Positions 34,010 through 43,466 of a stretch of DNA of 64,000 nucleotides are shown one piece after another. Location: contig NZ_JAUPEV010000007.1 in assembly GCF_030686155.1 (NCBI RefSeq), positions 1 through 64,000 of the forward strand, in the 5' to 3' direction. The translations under genes and the position numbers were made by a program. The notes below the pieces were generated by a model. It saw only the letters and a program-made list of their open reading frames with translations. It ran no database searches and had not been told where the DNA came from. Positions within the stretch are counted from its first letter, which is position 1. Each line of letters opens with the position of its first letter. The stretch comes from Helicobacter_J cappadocius (lineage in GTDB: Bacteria > Campylobacterota > Campylobacteria > Campylobacterales > Helicobacteraceae).

Positions 34010-36041
34010 TTAAAATACCCATCTTCCTCCGATATTAAGCATTCCATATTGACTTAAATTACCTAGTTTTGCTCCTATGCTGATATTGATAAAAATATCA
34101 TTACCAGCTTGCCATTCTCCTCCTGCTTTTATCAAAAATGAAGTATCTAAGCTTTGATTTTGGCTTAATGAGGTTGTATTTTGAGTAAAGCTTGATTCAT
34201 AGATTCGCGTTTGTATGGCCTGTGTATTTTCAAACAATACCCCTTGATAGAACGCAGGGGCAATGTAGAAATAAGATTGGTTGTCATTGAAATATTTTCT
34301 GAGTTCTAACCCCGCTCTAACAGCTCCAAAATGTGTTTGAAATGGATCAAATCCCATTGAAATATCATTTGATTTGGCATCCATTCCAAGATTATAGCCG
34401 TAGTTATAGCTCACTCCGATGAAAGGTTTTGAAAACCATCCTTTCCCGATCTTAAATACATATCCATAGGTCAAATCCAAATGTGTTTGAAAAGAAATAT
34501 AATCACTTTTGAGCGTGGTATCTAAAAGAGCTTCTTTGAACGAAAGAAAATTAAATCCAAAACTCTCGCCGAGGTTGAGGTCGATTTCATTTTGTCCTAA
34601 AAAGAACCTAGAATAAAATCCAACATCAGCATTGTGTGATTTGTTGCTTGAACTTGCATTGGCGATGCCATTTGTGCTATAAGCATAGCTTCCATACGCA
34701 CCTAATATCATATTTTTTACCCACGCATCATAACCGAAGCTAAAGACACCTGAAACGCTATTTAAGGAATTAGAATTCCCGATGATAGTTCCTATATTTC
34801 CCCATAGATTATTGTTTTTTCTAAATCGCAATGAATCATAACTATAAACTTCAGGAGAGAGAAAGGAAGTAAAATCATCACTGCTTTTTTTTGTTTTGAT
34901 TGTATTAGCTGCTAGAGGCTTGTTTTTTATTGCATCAATATAAGTAGCAAATTCTGTATCTTGTGAATAAGGATTTGAGAGTTTAGCAAGTCTTGAATCT
35001 GTTGCCATAGAAGAGGCAAAATTGACTTTGACCATATTGGAAGAAAAGCTAGAAGCGATATTTGATAAATCTTGCTGTTCTTTTGTAATGGTTTGGGTGG
35101 TTTTTTGGTGGAGTTTATAAAGAGTGTTCATAGCTTGAGCGATAAGTATGAGGTCTTGGGAAGCATCTTCATATTTGCCAAAAGCTTCTTTCAAATTATC
35201 TTTAGCATCTGCACCTGTGCTATCTAGGCTTTTTTGTAAGGAATCAAGGACTTTTTGGACTTCAGCGACTGAATCGCTATAAGCTTGGTTTTGACCTGTT
35301 GTAACACTAGCGTTTGCTAGGGCATTGGCTACATTTTGGGCATCGGTTATTGTACTCTTAAGGTCACTTAAGGCATTTTTGACCCTTGTGATATTGCCTT
35401 GACCATACATAGACATAAGGTTTCTTTTTAAACCCTCTGCGATTTTATCAGAATTCCCATATCCATAGCTTACATGACCATCTTGATTATCAATTGTAAA
35501 ACCCCAATTGGCAGCATTTCCCCACCAAGATGGGCTACTAAGAACTTTGTTTAGATCATCATAATCGGTTTGAAGATCATTGAGAGGACTAACATAGTTA
35601 TTGGCAATACTATTGAGGCTATTGATAACCCTTTGCATATTTTTTATTTGGGTATCTTTTCCTGAAGGGTCATTTGCATTGGCTTTATCTTGTAATGTAC
35701 CTAAGAGTGGCTGTATAGAAGAGATTGCCTGTTGCACTCCTGCGGAGTTTATAGAGTTGATATATTGCTTTTGTGCGTCTTGGAGTGCATTATATGCTTT
35801 ATCTACTTTTTCACCTTGTTGAAGAAGTATTTGCATGGCTTTTGTTTCAGAAAAACTAGCTGCATTTTGTAAGGTGACAGGGAGAGGCGTTTTATTCATC
35901 ATATGTTGAGTGATGGTATTATTAATATCAGAAAAACTAGGGATATATTCATTTTTTGAATTATCTTCTAAAGCTTGTGCTACCCCCCCCCCCGCAGAGA
36001 TTTAAAAGCAAAAAACAGATCAAAGATTTTATCTTTTTCAT
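34010..36041 (-). pseudogene. Large phase-variable outer-membrane protein, OFF at present
   Basis: The start is the ATG at 36041 with AAGGAG 5-6 bases upstream. It begins a good signal peptide (MKKIKSLICFLLLNLC) that runs into 11 G at 35983-35993. With 11 G the frame ends in TAG/TAA within about 20 residues; with 10 or 13 G it would read GGG-VAQA-LEDNS, a proper cleavage site, and continue without a stop for about 675 codons to 34010. The mature part has a helical, Gln/Asn/Ala-rich N-terminal half (about 1-320) like adhesin or Hop extracellular domains and a C-terminal beta-barrel (LWGNIGTIIG, VFSFGYDAWVKNMILGAYGSY) closing GGRWVF, also close to autotransporter barrels. It lies 117 bases after tRNA-Arg. 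I class it as phase-OFF, not decayed, because the rest is intact. Confidence 0.8.
35983..35993 (-). repeat. C11/G11 homopolymer in a signal-peptide region
   Basis: Eleven C on the plus strand, read as G11 after codon 16 of the large OMP gene. The downstream frame requires a tract length of one more than a multiple of three (10 or 13), so this copy is out of frame. Confidence 0.9.
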
Positions 36042-36085
36042 GGAAGCTCCTTAATTTTGAGATATTTTTTTGTACAGAAAAACCA

Positions 36086-36094
36086 ATTTTAGCA
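36086..36094 (-). promoter_or_regulatory. Candidate extended -10 of the large OMP gene
   Basis: TGC-TAAAAT on the minus strand, ending about 45 bases before the ATG at 36041, between the tRNA gene and the OMP gene. Confidence 0.45.
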
Positions 36095-36157
36095 TAAATA
36101 AAGTATACAAAAAAAGTAGAATTTATATTTTGTGTATTATTTGAGAGGTTGTTTGCA

Positions 36158-36234
36158 TGGTATGCCCAGAGGGATTCAAACCCCCGACCTACAGGACCGC
36201 AACCTGTTGCTCTATTCAGCTGAGCTATGGGCAC
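36158..36234 (-). tRNA. tRNA-Arg, anticodon GCG
   Basis: A complete 77-base cloverleaf including encoded CCA (36158-36160): acceptor arm GTGCCCA/TGGGCAT with a first G-U pair, D arm GCTC...GAGC, anticodon stem ACAGG/CCTGT around TTGCGGT giving anticodon GCG, five-base variable loop, and T arm GGGGG/CCCTC with loop TTTGAAT. It reads CGC and CGU arginine codons. Confidence 0.93.
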
Positions 36235-36355
36235 ATAAAAAATGGAATTTTATCAGAGTTTAGTTGAATTTATATTAAATTCAATATTTTTAGCATATAA
36301 TTTTGCTCATGAAGTGTTTAAGCTTCAATATTTTAAAAAGAAAGTGGTGATTGCA

Positions 36356-36568
36356 ATGCCGGGTATGAAAGTCAGAGAAAATGAATCTTTTGATGAAGCT
36401 TATCGAAAGTTCAAAAAACAAACTGATAGAAATTTGGTCGTTACTGAGTGCCGAGCAAGAAGATTTTTTGAGTCAAAGACTGAAAAACGCAAAAAACAAA
36501 AAATCAATGCGAAGAAAAAAATGCTCAAACGACTTTATATGCTCAGAAGATACGAATCCCGATTATAA
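36356..36568 (+). CDS. rpsU: Ribosomal protein bS21
   Basis: 70 residues, basic, the standard bS21 size and sequence type (MPGMKVRENESFDEAYRKFK, CRARRFFESKTEKRKKQK). Needed for initiation by the 30S subunit. The ATG at 36356 is chosen over longer upstream frames because PGxKVRE is the conserved start. Followed by a terminator. Confidence 0.97.
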   Translation: MPGMKVRENESFDEAYRKFKKQTDRNLVVTECRARRFFESKTEKRKKQKINAKKKMLKRLYMLRRYESRL

Positions 36569-36571
36569 TTT

Positions 36572-36595
36572 ATGGGTCTTTGGACCCATTCTTCA
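36572..36595 (+). terminator. Rho-independent terminator after rpsU
   Basis: ATGGGTC (36572-36578) and GACCCAT (36583-36589) form a perfect 7-bp stem with a 4-base loop, followed by TCTTCAAT and further T-rich sequence, 3 bases after the rpsU stop. Confidence 0.7.
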
Positions 36596-36713
36596 ATATT
36601 CTTCTATTTTTACCAACCCTCCCTTTTATCATATATGCTTTTATTGGAAGATAAATATTTTTTCGCTAATATTAATTTTTATTATTTATTTGAAAATATA
36701 GGAGATAAAAACT

Positions 36714-37457
36714 ATGAAATTCAGTGGCAAAAATGTCCTTATAACAGGTGCTTCAAGGAGTATAGGAGCTGAGATTGCTAGAACTTTGGCAGGATTTGGT
36801 CTGAAAGTATGGATAAATTATCGTAGTAATCCTGAAATCGCAGATAAGCTCAAAGAAGAAATAGAAAAATCTGGAGGCAAAGCCGCACTTATAAAGTTTG
36901 ATGTTACAGATGAAGAGGCTTTTATAGAAGGAATCAAAGCGATTATTGATTCAGATGGAGAGCTTTCTTATTTGGTCAACAACGCTGGAATTACCAATGA
37001 TAAATTAGCCATGAGAATGAAAACAGAAGAATTTATGGATGTTATAGATGCAAATCTCAAATCCACTTTTATCGGTTGTAGAGAAGCTTTAAAATTGATG
37101 AGTAAGCAGAGATTTGGAAGTGTAGTGAATATCGCTTCAATCATTGGAGAAAGAGGAAATGCAGGTCAAACAAACTACGCTGCAAGCAAGGGCGGTATGA
37201 TTGCGATGAGCAAATCTTTTGCTTATGAAGGAGCCCCTAGAAATGTGAGATTTAACTGCATAACACCCGGTTTTATTCAAACAGATATGACAAGTGTGCT
37301 AAAAGATGAAGTCAAAGAAAACTATATAAAAAATATTCCATTAGGAAGACTAGGAGATGCAAGAGAAATAGCACAATCAGTAGCATTTTTACTGAGTGAT
37401 TATTCAAGCTATATCACAGGTGAAGTTTTGAAGGTAAATGGCGGGATGTATATGTAG
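36714..37457 (+). CDS. fabG: 3-oxoacyl-ACP reductase FabG
   Basis: 247 residues, short-chain dehydrogenase. NADPH loop TGASRSIG at 11-18, catalytic Ser in NIASIIGERGN, YAASKGG with Tyr and Lys, and NNAGIT. Reduces 3-ketoacyl-ACP in fatty-acid elongation. It begins a run of fatty-acid genes (fabG, acpP, fabF, accA) in the order I recall from H. pylori. Confidence 0.95.
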   Translation: MKFSGKNVLITGASRSIGAEIARTLAGFGLKVWINYRSNPEIADKLKEEIEKSGGKAALIKFDVTDEEAFIEGIKAIIDSDGELSYLVNNAGITNDKLAMRMKTEEFMDVIDANLKSTFIGCREALKLMSKQRFGSVVNIASIIGERGNAGQTNYAASKGGMIAMSKSFAYEGAPRNVRFNCITPGFIQTDMTSVLKDEVKENYIKNIPLGRLGDAREIAQSVAFLLSDYSSYITGEVLKVNGGMYM

Positions 37458-37517
37458 AGCTTTTTAGTGCAAACGGAGAATTTTTGAATTTTATTTTTGT
37501 TTTTATGAAAAGTTTGT

Positions 37518-37523
37518 TACAAT
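37518..37523 (+). promoter_or_regulatory. Candidate -10 box for acpP
   Basis: TACAAT 31 bases before the acpP ATG. A separate strong promoter would fit the high need for acyl carrier protein. Confidence 0.4.
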
Positions 37524-37554
37524 TGCGAAATACGAAAAATACTAAGGAGAAATT

Positions 37555-37788
37555 ATGGCTTTATTTGAAGATGTGCAGAGTTTGGTTGCTGAACAATTGA
37601 ATGTAGGTGCTGAGCAAGTAACTATGGAAGCTGAATTTGTAAAAGATCTAGGTGCGGATTCTTTGGATGTTGTAGAGCTTGTTATGGCATTAGAGGAAAA
37701 ATTTGGCATTGAAATACCTGATGAACAAGCTGAAAAGATTGTTACAGTGGGTGATGTCGTTAAATTTGTCGAAAGCAATAAAAAATAA
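37555..37788 (+). CDS. acpP: Acyl carrier protein
   Basis: 77 residues, acidic. The phosphopantetheine serine is Ser36 in LGADSLDVVELVMALEE. Carries growing acyl chains for fatty-acid and lipid A synthesis. AAGGAG precedes the ATG. A hairpin follows that may attenuate read-through into fabF. Confidence 0.98.
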   Translation: MALFEDVQSLVAEQLNVGAEQVTMEAEFVKDLGADSLDVVELVMALEEKFGIEIPDEQAEKIVTVGDVVKFVESNKK

Positions 37789-37794
37789 TCAACC

Positions 37795-37812
37795 TCCCCT
37801 TGAGGGGATTTT
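37795..37812 (+). terminator. Short hairpin between acpP and fabF (attenuator-like)
   Basis: TCCCC and GGGGA pair around TTGA, followed by TTTTC. It probably ends a portion of transcripts and keeps acpP mRNA above fabF mRNA. Confidence 0.55.
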
Positions 37813-37834
37813 CAAAAAAATCTAAGGAGTATAT

Positions 37835-39073
37835 GTGCGTCGAATTGTTGTAACTGGTTTAGGAATGATAAACTCGTTGGGACTAAATAGAGGAGATTCT
37901 TTTAAGTCTATTGTAGATGGAAAATGTGGGGTTAAAAGAATTACCTGTTTTGATGTCAATGACTTTCCCGTACAGATTGCAGCTGAAATAACGGATTTTG
38001 ATCCTAATGAAGTAATGAATCCAAAAGAAGTTAAAAAAGCTGATCGTTTTATTCAGCTTGCATTAAAATCCACCAAAGAGGCTATGTTAGATAGCGGTTT
38101 GCTAGGAAGTGATGGAAAATGTGATCCTTCTATTGCCGATAGATTTGGAGTGAGTTCAGGGGCTGGAATTGGCGGATTGATAAACATAGAAAAAAATTCA
38201 GTCACTTGTTTTGAAAAAGGTCCTAGAAAAATCACTCCATTTTTTATTCCTTCGGCTCTTGTGAATATGCTTGGTGGTTTTACTTCTATCGAATTTGGGA
38301 TAAAAGGTCCAAACCTATCAAGCGTGACTGCTTGTGCAGCAGGGACACACGCTATTATTGAAGCAGCCAAAACGATTATGCTAGGCGGAGCAGATAGGAT
38401 GTTAGTGGTAGGTTCTGAATCCACTATTTGTCCTGTTGGTATAGGCGGATTTGCGGCTATGAAAGCATTGAGTTCGCGAAATGATGATCCTCTAAAAGCG
38501 TCAAGACCTTTTGACAAGGACAGAGATGGTTTTGTTATGGGCGAAGGTTCTGGGGCTTTGATATTAGAAGATTATGAGATAGCCAAGTCAAGGGGTGCGA
38601 AGATTTATGCTGAGTTAGTAGGGTTTGGAGAAAGTGGCGATGCTAACCATATGACGACCCCAGCTCCTGAAGGCGAAGGTGCTTATCGTGCGATGAAGGC
38701 AGCTTTAAATATGGCAAATGTAAAAGTCGACTATATCAATGCACATGGGACGAGTACAGGTTACAATGATTTGTTTGAAACAATGGCTTTGAGAAATGTA
38801 TTTGGAGGCAAAGAAAATGTTCCTCCTGTAAGTTCTACAAAAGGTCAGATAGGGCACTGTTTGGGTGCAGCAGGAGCACTTGAGGCTGTTATTTCTATTA
38901 TGGCAATGAATGAGGGAGTTTTGCCACCTACTATTAATCAAGAGACTCCAGATCCTGAATGTGATTTGGATTATATACCTAATATAGCACGGAAAGCAAA
39001 AGTTGAAGCCGTGATGAGCAACTCCTTTGGGTTTGGTGGAACAAATGGTGTTGTGATTTTCAAAAAAATATAA
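37835..39073 (+). CDS. fabF: 3-oxoacyl-ACP synthase II FabF
   Basis: 412 residues. Condensing enzyme with catalytic Cys in SSVTACAAGTHAI and the two His in NAHGTSTGYND and GQIGHCLGAAGALE. GTG start at 37835 with AAGGAG 6 bases upstream; the ATG two bases earlier is out of frame. Extends acyl chains from malonyl-ACP. Confidence 0.96.
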   Translation: MRRIVVTGLGMINSLGLNRGDSFKSIVDGKCGVKRITCFDVNDFPVQIAAEITDFDPNEVMNPKEVKKADRFIQLALKSTKEAMLDSGLLGSDGKCDPSIADRFGVSSGAGIGGLINIEKNSVTCFEKGPRKITPFFIPSALVNMLGGFTSIEFGIKGPNLSSVTACAAGTHAIIEAAKTIMLGGADRMLVVGSESTICPVGIGGFAAMKALSSRNDDPLKASRPFDKDRDGFVMGEGSGALILEDYEIAKSRGAKIYAELVGFGESGDANHMTTPAPEGEGAYRAMKAALNMANVKVDYINAHGTSTGYNDLFETMALRNVFGGKENVPPVSSTKGQIGHCLGAAGALEAVISIMAMNEGVLPPTINQETPDPECDLDYIPNIARKAKVEAVMSNSFGFGGTNGVVIFKKI

Positions 39074-39088
39074 AATTGGAAGTTTTGA

Positions 39089-40018
39089 ATGGCCACTTAT
39101 TTAGATTTTGAACAACAGATCAAGACCATTCAAGATGAAATAGAAATGGCAACCATTCGTGGCGATACTGCTGCGAAAGATATATTGGAAATTGAGCTTG
39201 AAAAAGAGCTCCGATCTGTTTATTCCAATATGAATGATTATCAAAAACTTCAACTCGCAAGACATCCTGATAGACCATATGCACTTGATTATATTGATAT
39301 TATTTTGAAAGATGGTTATGAAATATGTGGAGATAGGCATTTTAGAGATGATAAAGCCATCGTATGTTTTTTGGGAAATATAGAAGGACAAACCACTCTT
39401 ATTATTGGAGAAGAAAAAGGGCGAGGAACGAAAAATAAACTGATGAGGAATTTTGGTATGCCAAACCCAGAAGGATACCGAAAAGCACTCAAAGCAGCCA
39501 AACTCGCAGAAAAATTTGACATCCCTATTTTGATGCTTGTAGATACTGCAGGAGCATATCCTGGACTAGGCGCAGAAGAAAGAGGGCAGAGTGAAGCTAT
39601 CGCAAAAAACCTTCAGGAATTTGCAGATTTGAAAGTTCCTACTATTTCTGTTGTGATTGGCGAAGGCGGTAGTGGAGGTGCTTTGGCAATCGCAGTTGCT
39701 GATAGACTTGCGATGATGCAGTATTCAATATTCAGCGTTATTTCTCCAGAGGGCTGTGCTGCGATTTTGTGGAATGATCCTACAAAGATAGAATCAGCTA
39801 CTAAAGCAATGAAAATCACACCTAATGATCTCAAAAAGGCAAATCTTATTGACGATGTTATTTTAGAGCCTTCTAAAGGTGCTCATAGGGATAAGGTATT
39901 GGCTGCTAATGCCATCAAAGAATATTTTTTAAAGAATTTAAATGAAATTAGAAAAGATACTAAGTTTATCCAAAAACGTTATGACAAACTGATGAATTAT
40001 GGGGCATTTTCAGAATAG
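39089..40018 (+). CDS. accA: Acetyl-CoA carboxylase carboxyltransferase subunit alpha AccA
   Basis: 309 residues. The carboxyltransferase core is visible: RPYALDYIDIIL, GDRHFRDDKAIVCFLG, GAYPGLGAEERGQSEAI and GEGGSGGALAIAVAD. With AccD it moves carboxyl from biotin to acetyl-CoA. Fifteen bases after fabF. The beta subunit is elsewhere. Confidence 0.97.
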   Translation: MATYLDFEQQIKTIQDEIEMATIRGDTAAKDILEIELEKELRSVYSNMNDYQKLQLARHPDRPYALDYIDIILKDGYEICGDRHFRDDKAIVCFLGNIEGQTTLIIGEEKGRGTKNKLMRNFGMPNPEGYRKALKAAKLAEKFDIPILMLVDTAGAYPGLGAEERGQSEAIAKNLQEFADLKVPTISVVIGEGGSGGALAIAVADRLAMMQYSIFSVISPEGCAAILWNDPTKIESATKAMKITPNDLKKANLIDDVILEPSKGAHRDKVLAANAIKEYFLKNLNEIRKDTKFIQKRYDKLMNYGAFSE

Positions 40019-40175
40019 CATCATCACTAGAATTATTTTTCATTATTATACTTCCATTGTTTATTTTCCTATCTAGCATATTTTTTGTGAATACGATTTT
40101 TTGATTTATACTTTTAAAAATGACGAATATGCTCAATAGCTAGAAAAAAATTTTAGAATTTTTATGAAAATGTAT

Positions 40176-40201
40176 TAAAGCGATTTTAAAATGGTCGATA
40201 T
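40176..40201 (+). promoter_or_regulatory. Sigma-28 (FliA) promoter of flaA
   Basis: TAAA at 40176-40179 and GTCGATAT at 40194-40201 are 14 bases apart, close to the flagellar consensus TAAA / GCCGATAA and to the H. pylori flaA promoter as I recall it. The flaA ATG is about 50 bases downstream with AAGGAG before it. The rest of the 233-base gap after accA shows nothing. Confidence 0.75.
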
Positions 40202-40251
40202 ATCTTTTAACCAAGCAAGGATGCTTTGGATTATTTAACAAGGAGTTACAA

Positions 40252-41808
40252 ATGGCATTTCAGGTCAATACAAATATCAACGCGATGAATGCACACGCTC
40301 AGTCTGTGCTTACACAGACAAACCTCAAGAATTCTCTTGAAAAATTGAGTTCAGGTCTTAGAATTAATAAGGCAGCTGACGATGCTTCAGGTATGATTAT
40401 TGCAGATAGTTTGAGATCTCAAGCAAGTGCTTTGGGTCAGGCAATTCAAAATACTAATGATGGTATGGGGATTATCCAAATTGCAGATAAAGCGATGGAT
40501 GAGCAACTTAAAATTCTTGATACTATCAAGGTAAAAGCTACTCAAGCTGCACAAGATGGTCAAACTACCGCATCAAGAAAAGCGATACAGTCAGACATTA
40601 TTCGTTTGATTCAAGGACTTGATAATATAGGAAATACTACTTCTTATAATGGTCAAGCTCTTCTCTCTGGTCAATTCACTAATAAAGAATTCCAAGTTGG
40701 TGCTTATTCAAACCAAAGTATCAAAGCCTCTATTGGTTCTACAACATCTGATAAGATTGGACAAGTTAGAATTCAGACAGGTGCTTTAATTACTGCTTCT
40801 GGAGATACTAGTCTTATTTTCAAACAAGTTGATGGTGTAAATGATGTTAAACTAGAATCTGTAAAAATTTCTACCTCAGCAGGTACAGGTATCGGAGTTT
40901 TAGCAGAAGTTATCAACAAAAATAGTGACAAATCAGGTATCAGAGCTCAAGCAAATGTTATCACCACTTCTGATGCTTCTATTCTCTCAGGAACATTAGC
41001 TGGTGTTGTTATTAACGGAATCAACCTGGGCGATATCGTAGGTATCAAAGCTAACGATAGCGATGGAAGATTGGTTGCTGCCTTTAATGCTGTGACAGCA
41101 GAAACTGGTGTAGAAGCATATACAGATCAAAATGGTCGATTAAACCTAAGAAGTGTAGATGGAAGAGGGATATCTCTAAAAACTACAGCTCCTGCTGCTG
41201 ATGCTACTGGTAAAACTCCTGCTGCAGCACTCAAAACAGTTAATGGTGGTCAAGATACTACCGCAGGTAATGGTTCTGAAAACTATGGTCGTTTGTCTTT
41301 GAGCCGATTGGATGCGAGAGCTATCATCGTTCTATCTGCAGCAGATTCAAAAACTGGAGGCTTCTCTGCCGTTGGTTTTGGTGCAACTCAAGTAGCTCAA
41401 ACAACTGTGAATCTAAGAGATGTAACAGGGACTTTCAACGCTTCTGTAAAATCAGCTTCAGGTGCAAATTACAATGCCGTTATAGCTAGTGGAAACACAA
41501 GTTTGGGTTCTGGTGTTACAACGCTCAAAGGTGCGATGGTGGTAATGGATATTGCTGAATCAGCTCAAAAAATGCTCGATAAAGTTCGTGCAGATCTTGG
41601 TTCTGTTCAAAATCAAATGGTTAGCACTGTTAATAACATCACTATCACACAAGTGAATGTTAAAGCTGCTGAATCTCAAATCCGTGAAGTGGATTTTGCT
41701 CAAGAGTCTGCTGACTTCAACAAATATAACATCCTTGCTCAATCAGGAAGTTATGCCATGAGTCAAGCAAACGCTGTGCAACAAAATATTTTAAGACTTC
41801 TTAGCTAA
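40252..41808 (+). CDS. flaA: Major flagellin FlaA
   Basis: 518 residues. The conserved D0/D1 N terminus (FQVNTNINAMNAHAQS, SSGLRINKAADDASGM) and C terminus (QVNVKAAESQIREVDFAQES, NAVQQNILRLLS) flank a variable Ser/Thr/Ala-rich centre (about 180-420), the usual site of O-glycosylation by pseudaminic acid in this group. Its sequence is very near H. pylori FlaA; this, the sigma-28 promoter and the position before magIII support FlaA and not FlaB. Export is by the flagellar type III system; no signal peptide is present. Confidence 0.97.
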   Translation: MAFQVNTNINAMNAHAQSVLTQTNLKNSLEKLSSGLRINKAADDASGMIIADSLRSQASALGQAIQNTNDGMGIIQIADKAMDEQLKILDTIKVKATQAAQDGQTTASRKAIQSDIIRLIQGLDNIGNTTSYNGQALLSGQFTNKEFQVGAYSNQSIKASIGSTTSDKIGQVRIQTGALITASGDTSLIFKQVDGVNDVKLESVKISTSAGTGIGVLAEVINKNSDKSGIRAQANVITTSDASILSGTLAGVVINGINLGDIVGIKANDSDGRLVAAFNAVTAETGVEAYTDQNGRLNLRSVDGRGISLKTTAPAADATGKTPAAALKTVNGGQDTTAGNGSENYGRLSLSRLDARAIIVLSAADSKTGGFSAVGFGATQVAQTTVNLRDVTGTFNASVKSASGANYNAVIASGNTSLGSGVTTLKGAMVVMDIAESAQKMLDKVRADLGSVQNQMVSTVNNITITQVNVKAAESQIREVDFAQESADFNKYNILAQSGSYAMSQANAVQQNILRLLS

Positions 41809-41814
41809 TTTCTT

Positions 41815-41845
41815 TGCCCCCCTCTCTTAGGGGAGGGCATTATTT
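41815..41845 (+). terminator. Terminator after flaA, overlapping the next ribosome site
   Basis: A G/C-rich hairpin (six C and T on the left; AGGGG-AGGGC on the right, with single-base bulges) is followed by ATTATTTTA. Its right arm contains the GGGGAGGG that acts as ribosome site for the next ATG, so structure could also limit translation of the TPR gene. Confidence 0.6.
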
Positions 41846-41846
41846 T

Positions 41847-43466
41847 ATGAATACTTATTTTGACTCTGCAAAAAAAGCTTATAAAAATCAAGATTATAAA
41901 ACCTGTATTTCTCATTGTATTGAGATATTATCTCAAGATGAAAGAGATTTTAAGGCATGGAAACTCTGTGCTTTTTGTTTATGGGAAATAGGAGAAAATC
42001 TTAAGGCGATTGAATATTTAGAGCATTCTTTGTGTATTTTTGAGGATGATATTTTAGCTTGGGTGAGTTTAGCAGAAATGTATCGCAAGACACATCAACC
42101 TCAAAAATCCATAGAGATATTATCTCGTTTTATTCCTTCTGCTTGTGCGGATTTGTATTTTAACCTAGCTAGGGCATACACAGATATTGAAAATTTTTCT
42201 CAGGCTATAAAGTATTATAAGGAAGTTTTAATTATTTCTCCTAATGATGTGGAAGCAATGTATAATTTAGGGAATCAGTTTTTGAGAATCAAAGATATAA
42301 AAAATGCAAAAGAAATTTTTGAAAAAGCCTCAGATTTAGGGCATAAAGATTCTAAAATTAACCTAGCTTCTATTTATTGTGATATGTTTGAAGAACAAAA
42401 AGCCTTAGAAATTTATAGAAGTTTGAAAAAATCAACATCTGAAAATGCTCATTTTTATTTTAATTATGCAAATGCCCTCAAATATGCCCTCAACTTCAGA
42501 GAATCAAAAAAAATGTATAAAAAAGCTATTTCTATGACTATTGACCCTGCTTTTTTGGTTAATTATGCTTATTTGATATTGAGTTTGGGTGAATATCAAG
42601 AAGGTTTTATGTCTTATCAAGGGCGATTACTGTTTGAAAATATATTACCCATGGGCGTAGATAAAAAACGCGTTTTACTCCCATTTGATAGAGAGATTGG
42701 ACAAAAAAATATCCTCATCTATCATGAGCAAGGATTTGGAGATACCTTGATGTTCTCGCGTTTTATTGATAAGCTTATTTCATTGGGCAAAAACGTACAG
42801 ATTCTTCCTCAACCAGAACTTGTAAGTCTTTTTTGTGACAGATGGGGGGAGAGGGTGAAAAAACATCACCGCGAAATTACATCTTATGATATAGCTTTTT
42901 CTATTCCTTCGCTCCCTTATGTTTTGGGAGAGGGGCTTTTTGAGTTAAATCTTTGCAATAAGGTGTCTCCACTTTGTCTAAAAGAAATCAATAAAATAGG
43001 TGTATTTTTTACTTCTGTTTCAAACTCTAAGGATTCTATGCAAAGATCTATCCCTCCAGAGAAGCTTTTAGAATGCCTGAAGAGGTTTGAAATATATTCG
43101 CTTCAGCCTGAAGGCACAGCAATAAATGTATGCAAAAAGTTTGATGCTATAGATTTATCTAGCAAAATAACAGATTTCAAATCCACTCTGAAATATCTCA
43201 AAAAATTAGATTTACTCATTACTATAGATTCTGCAATAGCTCATTTAGCTGGGAGTTATGGTATTCCTACGATTGTATTGTTACCCAAAAGATATGATTG
43301 GAGGTGGGGAAAACTAGGACAGAGTAATTTTAAGGATGGTTTATTTGTCGGAGTAAGATCAAATTGGTATCATTGTGTTATAGGTATTGCACAAGAAGAA
43401 AATGGGGATTGGAATAAGGTATTGGAGATTTTGAAAAATTTTTTAAATGGAGCATATAATGTTTGA
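41847..43466 (+). CDS. TPR protein with GT9-like glycosyltransferase domain, behind flaA
   Basis: 539 residues, no signal peptide. The N-terminal part (about 1-225) is a series of tetratricopeptide repeats (SAKKAYKNQDYKTCISHC, FYNLGNQ-type helices). The C-terminal part (about 270-520) resembles ADP-heptose/GT9-like transferases: HEQGFGDTLMFSRFI near 295 and TIDSAIAHLAGSYGIPTIVLLP followed by DWRWG near 460-485. TPR-GT proteins of this kind include FlmG-type flagellin glycosyltransferases in other bacteria, which bind flagellin by TPR. Located directly after flaA, between it and magIII, a role in flagellin or surface glycosylation is plausible but unproven. Start ATG at 41847 with GGGGAGGG 9-16 bases upstream. 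Confidence 0.78.
   Translation: MNTYFDSAKKAYKNQDYKTCISHCIEILSQDERDFKAWKLCAFCLWEIGENLKAIEYLEHSLCIFEDDILAWVSLAEMYRKTHQPQKSIEILSRFIPSACADLYFNLARAYTDIENFSQAIKYYKEVLIISPNDVEAMYNLGNQFLRIKDIKNAKEIFEKASDLGHKDSKINLASIYCDMFEEQKALEIYRSLKKSTSENAHFYFNYANALKYALNFRESKKMYKKAISMTIDPAFLVNYAYLILSLGEYQEGFMSYQGRLLFENILPMGVDKKRVLLPFDREIGQKNILIYHEQGFGDTLMFSRFIDKLISLGKNVQILPQPELVSLFCDRWGERVKKHHREITSYDIAFSIPSLPYVLGEGLFELNLCNKVSPLCLKEINKIGVFFTSVSNSKDSMQRSIPPEKLLECLKRFEIYSLQPEGTAINVCKKFDAIDLSSKITDFKSTLKYLKKLDLLITIDSAIAHLAGSYGIPTIVLLPKRYDWRWGKLGQSNFKDGLFVGVRSNWYHCVIGIAQEENGDWNKVLEILKNFLNGAYNV

Noticed and set aside
35980..36234. An 84-codon frame starting inside the tRNA-Arg gene
   Set aside because: It only covers the tRNA and the out-of-frame view of the OMP leader; the real start is the ATG at 36041.
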